Origin: Cyclostephanos tholiformis
Lineage: Eukaryota; Bacillariophyta; Thalassiosirophyceae; Thalassiosirales; Thalassiosiraceae
Direction: 5' to 3'
Length of the DNA: 10,377 nt
Assembly: GCA_036939975.1 (NCBI GenBank)
Contig: JALLPB010004625.1
Coordinates: 1-10,377 of the forward strand
Under the pieces are notes generated by a model. It was given only the letters and a program-made list of their open reading frames with translations, was not told the DNA's origin and did not search any database. The stretch's first letter is position 1, and each line of letters begins with the position of its first letter. Below are positions 8,131-10,377 of this stretch, piece after piece. A program made the position numbers and the translations under genes.

Positions 8131-8242
8131 AAGTATATCTGCGAAAAGAGCTTGACAAGATGGTTTGAAAGGTATATAGGTCGTCTAAGTATATCTGTGA
8201 AAAGAGCTTGACGAGATGGTTTGAAAGGTATATAGGTCGTCT
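8131..8242. repeat. Tandem duplication, 2 x 56 bp
   Basis: Copy 1 (8131-8186) and copy 2 (8187-8242) both start AAGTATATCTG and end ATATAGGTCGTCT. They differ at only two bases: CG versus TG in TCTG(C/T)GAAAAG, and CA versus CG in TTGAC(A/G)AGATGG. Both differences are CpG transitions, one in each copy. AAGGTAT just after copy 2 resembles the start of a third unit. The duplication looks recent compared with the dead retrotransposon. Confidence 0.95.
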
Positions 8243-8559
8243 AAGGTATTTTTTACCAAACATACAAAAATCTAGGCAGAAGCTACATGGTTGCAACCCC
8301 TAAAAAGTTACATTTAAAATACTTAATGTTCTACTCCCATTTAAACTCATTTACACCTAGCATGGCAGTAATGGCAAATCCACTTGCCTGGGTGGCAGGG
8401 GCAATAGGTTTTGCATTGTCTTGCCCTCTCCACACACTTCTGTGCCATGCAAAGATAGTTCTACTATCGCTGTTGGTGTTGCAAATCCACGCCTCATTCA
8501 GAAACTTCATTGCGTGAGGCAGAGAATTCTTGAGCTACAAAGAAATGACTTACCCTCCT
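8243..8559. other. Unassigned non-coding stretch
   Basis: The only notable frame is a 76-codon plus-strand one at 8287-8517. It has a hydrophobic middle but no recognisable domain, no conserved neighbour and no visible start context, so I do not call it a gene. I see no repeat here. Confidence 0.5.
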
Positions 8560-8658
8560 TCTATTGTCACCTTTGTTGTCCCCTTGCCACAATTTTCCCC
8601 CAATCTTTGCCCACGCTGTATCTCCCTTTCTGCAATCATCATCATTGTTGTCGATTTA

Positions 8659-8682
8659 CCCCCACCCCCTCCCCTCTCCCCC
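8659..8682 (-). other. G-quadruplex-type motif
   Basis: C-runs on the plus strand at 8659-8663, 8665-8669, 8671-8674 and 8678-8682 give minus-strand G-runs of 5, 4, 5 and 5 with loops of only 3, 1 and 1 bases. This is well inside the usual G3+N1-7 pattern and short loops favour stability. The C-rich strand could form an i-motif. No promoter or gene is visible beside it. Confidence 0.75.
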
Positions 8683-9008
8683 ACCTCATGTTGATTGTTA
8701 AGTCCCTCCCCCCTCCAACACTCCAACACCAGCATGCTGCTCTCCTTCTTGCTCTATACTGCCCCACTAATGCCACCTAAACAACACAATGCTGCAGGAG
8801 TCCCATTGCTTTCCTGTCTCACCACCTTGTACGGAGGAGGGGCAGGATCCAAGTTGACTCTGTTGACAACAACAACAACTTACTTCCCCTCCACCATCTC
8901 ATCATTGTTGTCCCTCTGCCACCCTTTCCCCAAGTACTTTGCCTGCTTGGCTAGATGACAATTATGTTGACTATGATACAACCTCCACACCTAAAAGCAT
9001 TATCGTTG

Positions 9009-9044
9009 CCCCCATCCCATCATCCCCCCACCCCCATCTCTCCC
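9009..9044 (-). other. G-quadruplex-type motif
   Basis: C-runs at 9009-9013, 9016-9018, 9024-9029, 9031-9035 and 9042-9044 give five minus-strand G-runs separated by loops of 2, 5, 1 and 6 bases. It is the second such motif in the same C-rich tract. Confidence 0.65.
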
Positions 9045-9330
9045 AACAACATCTCTCATGCGGCTCGATGACAAAGACAGCAACAACAGACAGCAACAAC
9101 ATACTTCCCCAAAACGTCCCTCCCTCCTCCTCCCCCCCATGACAATGATGACCAGCCTCCCTACCACAATTGTCATCATTTCTCCTTCACTCCCCTCTCT
9201 CCTCCCCAACTTTGTCACCAACATGGCTCAAAGATGATGACAGGCAATGATGTCCTTCCTCCCTCCACCCCTTCCCTCTGTTGATGAGGATGACTCTCAC
9301 AATCTGGAGACTTTGTTGTCCTCCATGTCA

Positions 9331-9680
9331 TCCGCCTTGCAGCTGCCCACCCCACCCACAATGCAGACCATTGCATTCATGGCATTTACCTAAACACTGT
9401 GGTCCATGGCACTTCACTTCCTTGCCAATAGCAATCATCTGATAGAGCATGTGCGTCATGCTGGAATGGGAGCAGATAGCCACAGGCAGCGGTAGAAGCA
9501 GTGGCAGATGTTGTCCATGGTGGGTGTGTTGTGTCTTTGTTGTGTGTGTGGAGAGTACTACAAAGGCAACATAATATTATGCATCCTCTCTACATATCAT
9601 GGTTTTTAGACAAAACAGAAAATATGATATTTCAGCATATGTTTTTATGACATAACATAAAAATTTTGTCTTTGTGTTTG
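9331..9680. other. Unassigned non-coding stretch with a short GT-rich run
   Basis: Strand composition turns over here: about 9515-9552 is a GT-rich run (GTGTGTTGTGTC and TTGTTGTGTGTGTGG) on the plus strand, in contrast to the C-rich tract on its left. From about 9565 to 9670 the sequence is AT-rich. No convincing coding frame or RNA gene is seen. Confidence 0.5.
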
Positions 9681-9827
9681 TAGGAATGCTCCAATTGCAC
9701 AAATGCACAAATGCGCAAATGTACATACAGCCATGGCTATGGCCATAGCCGTAGCTGTAGCTGTAGCTGTACAATGGCTGTATGTGCATTTGTGCATTTG
9801 TGCATTTGTGCAATTAGAGCATTCCTA
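9681..9827. mobile_element. 147-bp foldback element (long inverted repeat, MITE-like)
   Basis: The left arm (9681-9734) and right arm (9774-9827) are inverted copies of 54 bp with only three mismatches, around a 39-base centre. Each arm holds three tandem 8-bp units (GCACAAAT or its complement) between TAGGAATGCTC at the tip and ACAGCCAT near the centre. The centre carries the 16-bp perfect palindrome GGCTATGGCCATAGCC (9735-9750) and TAGCCG/TAGCTG hexamers. The outer ends are TA on both sides, which would suit a Tc1/mariner-type MITE with a TA target duplication, but TA is self-complementary so this is weak evidence. The transcript would form a long hairpin, so a small-RNA source is an alternative. 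One arm mismatch is CG versus CA. Confidence 0.8.
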
Positions 9828-10250
9828 TACTCTAACTATCATACAAACCAAAAAAGTTCCACATGGTTATTCCCCAATCTGGAGTACAGGGCCCCCTTAA
9901 GGACCAAAGAGAAGAAAGGAAACTCACCCCAACCGGTGCAGATGCTCTCCCCTTCTTGCCAATTTTCCCTCAATGCTATTGTCATCAAAATCAACCCCCT
10001 AGACATCAAGTGCTCTTGCGCTCCCCAGGGAAAAAACACAATCAACCAAAATTGCCGTCAATGGTGGCACAATTTCTGTCATTGTGACCAAATGTGTCCT
10101 TGACAAGGAAGGACACCATCACCACCTGCAACAAGACTCCTGACCCCTTTCCAAGACTCCCCCCAACAAGCCCTCTATCTGATTTTGTGTCAGCAGGGCT
10201 CACATGATGCACATCATTCATCATGCATGATCCCAAAAATGTTGACTATG
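9828..10250. other. Unassigned non-coding stretch between foldback element and hexamer array
   Basis: Open frames here (up to 130 codons when read through the foldback element) are low in complexity or begin inside the hairpin, and none resembles a known family. A 12-bp palindrome ATCATGCATGAT lies at 10220-10231. I see no promoter, tRNA or structured RNA that I could support. Confidence 0.5.
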
Positions 10251-10377
10251 TAGCCATAGCCATAGCTGTAGCTGTAGCCATAGCCATAGCCATAGCTGTA
10301 GCCGTAGCCATAGCCGTAGCCATAGCCGTAGCCATAGCCGTAGCCGTAGCCGTAGCCGTAGCCGTAGCCGTAGCCGT
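10251..10377. repeat. TAGCCG hexanucleotide array, open at the right edge
   Basis: Twenty-one head-to-tail hexamers fill 10251-10376 without an indel and continue past the window. Only three unit types occur: TAGCCG (10), TAGCCA (8) and TAGCTG (3), the CpG form and its two single deamination products; the double change TAGCTA is absent. Units at 10251-10334 are mostly decayed (3 of 14 intact), while all seven at 10335-10376 are TAGCCG. It does not match known telomere repeats such as TTTAGGG or TTAGGG. Confidence 0.97.

Larger units (their letters stand above)
8560..9330. repeat. C-rich, strand-asymmetric low-complexity tract with degenerate internal repeats
   Basis: The plus strand is rich in C and T and poor in G for about 770 bases. 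Phrases recur: TTGTTGTC occurs at 8573, 8646, 8905 and 9313, and the roughly 40-base stretches after 8573 and 8905 align well (both read TGCCAC and TTTTCCCC-like runs, then CTTTGCC). CAACAAC runs lie at about 8865-8880 and 9045-9102. Translations are Pro/Ser/Thr-rich or Gly/Arg-rich low complexity, and I do not call genes from them. Two G-quadruplex-type motifs on the minus strand are listed separately. Confidence 0.65.

Noticed and set aside
8287..8517. 76-codon plus-strand frame with a hydrophobic middle
   Set aside because: There is no recognisable family, no context and no composition difference from the surrounding non-coding DNA.
9711..10103. 130-codon plus-strand frame running out of the foldback element
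   Set aside because: It begins inside the inverted repeat and the hexamer loop gives a low-complexity His/Tyr/Gly/Ser or Cys/Ser start. The rest has no recognisable domain. It is most likely chance.
10251..10377. Hexamer array as a telomere or CRISPR array
   Set aside because: TAGCCG is not a known telomere repeat type, and there are no spacers between units. It is a simple satellite.

Overview
This is a non-coding, repeat-rich piece of a eukaryotic nuclear genome. The left half (1 to about 5742, minus strand, cut off by the left edge) is one long-dead Ty1/copia LTR retrotransposon. Its Gag, protease, integrase and reverse transcriptase motifs look most like the CoDi/GalEa-type copia elements known mainly from diatoms and other algae. 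A diatom or related alga is therefore my best guess for the host, but this is an inference from the element alone. I see no intact host gene, tRNA, rRNA, bacterial operon or CRISPR.

Layout, reading the element in its own direction (high to low coordinates): possible 5' LTR and leader (about 6473-5743, weakly supported); gag (5742-4103); aspartic protease (4102-3575); spacer and integrase (3585-2390); integrase C-terminal region with a chromodomain-like module (2400-1244); reverse transcriptase (1260-313); RNase H (304-1, running off the window). The polyprotein can be followed end to end only by changing reading frame about 13 times and crossing about a dozen in-frame stops. The copy is a pseudogene, although most catalytic residues can still be seen.

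The right half (about 5743-10377) holds no convincing gene. It contains a 12-bp minisatellite (7001-7347), a pair of dispersed 88-89 bp direct repeats (7385-7473 and 7567-7654), a 56-bp tandem duplication (8131-8242), a C-rich, strand-asymmetric tract with G-quadruplex motifs on the minus strand (about 8560-9330), a 147-bp foldback element with 54-bp arms (9681-9827), and a TAGCCG hexamer array (10251 to the right edge).

One theme joins both halves: the DNA is strongly depleted in CpG, and differences within repeats and between the dead pol gene and its family fall repeatedly at CpG sites changed to TpG or CpA. This is the mark of 5-methylcytosine deamination, or of a RIP-like process. It appears in arginine codons turned to Cys/His/Gln/stop, in the minisatellite units, in the 56-bp duplication and in the hexamer array. 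I found no new gene system. The most notable items are this mutation signature and the foldback element whose loop carries the same hexamer family as the nearby array.
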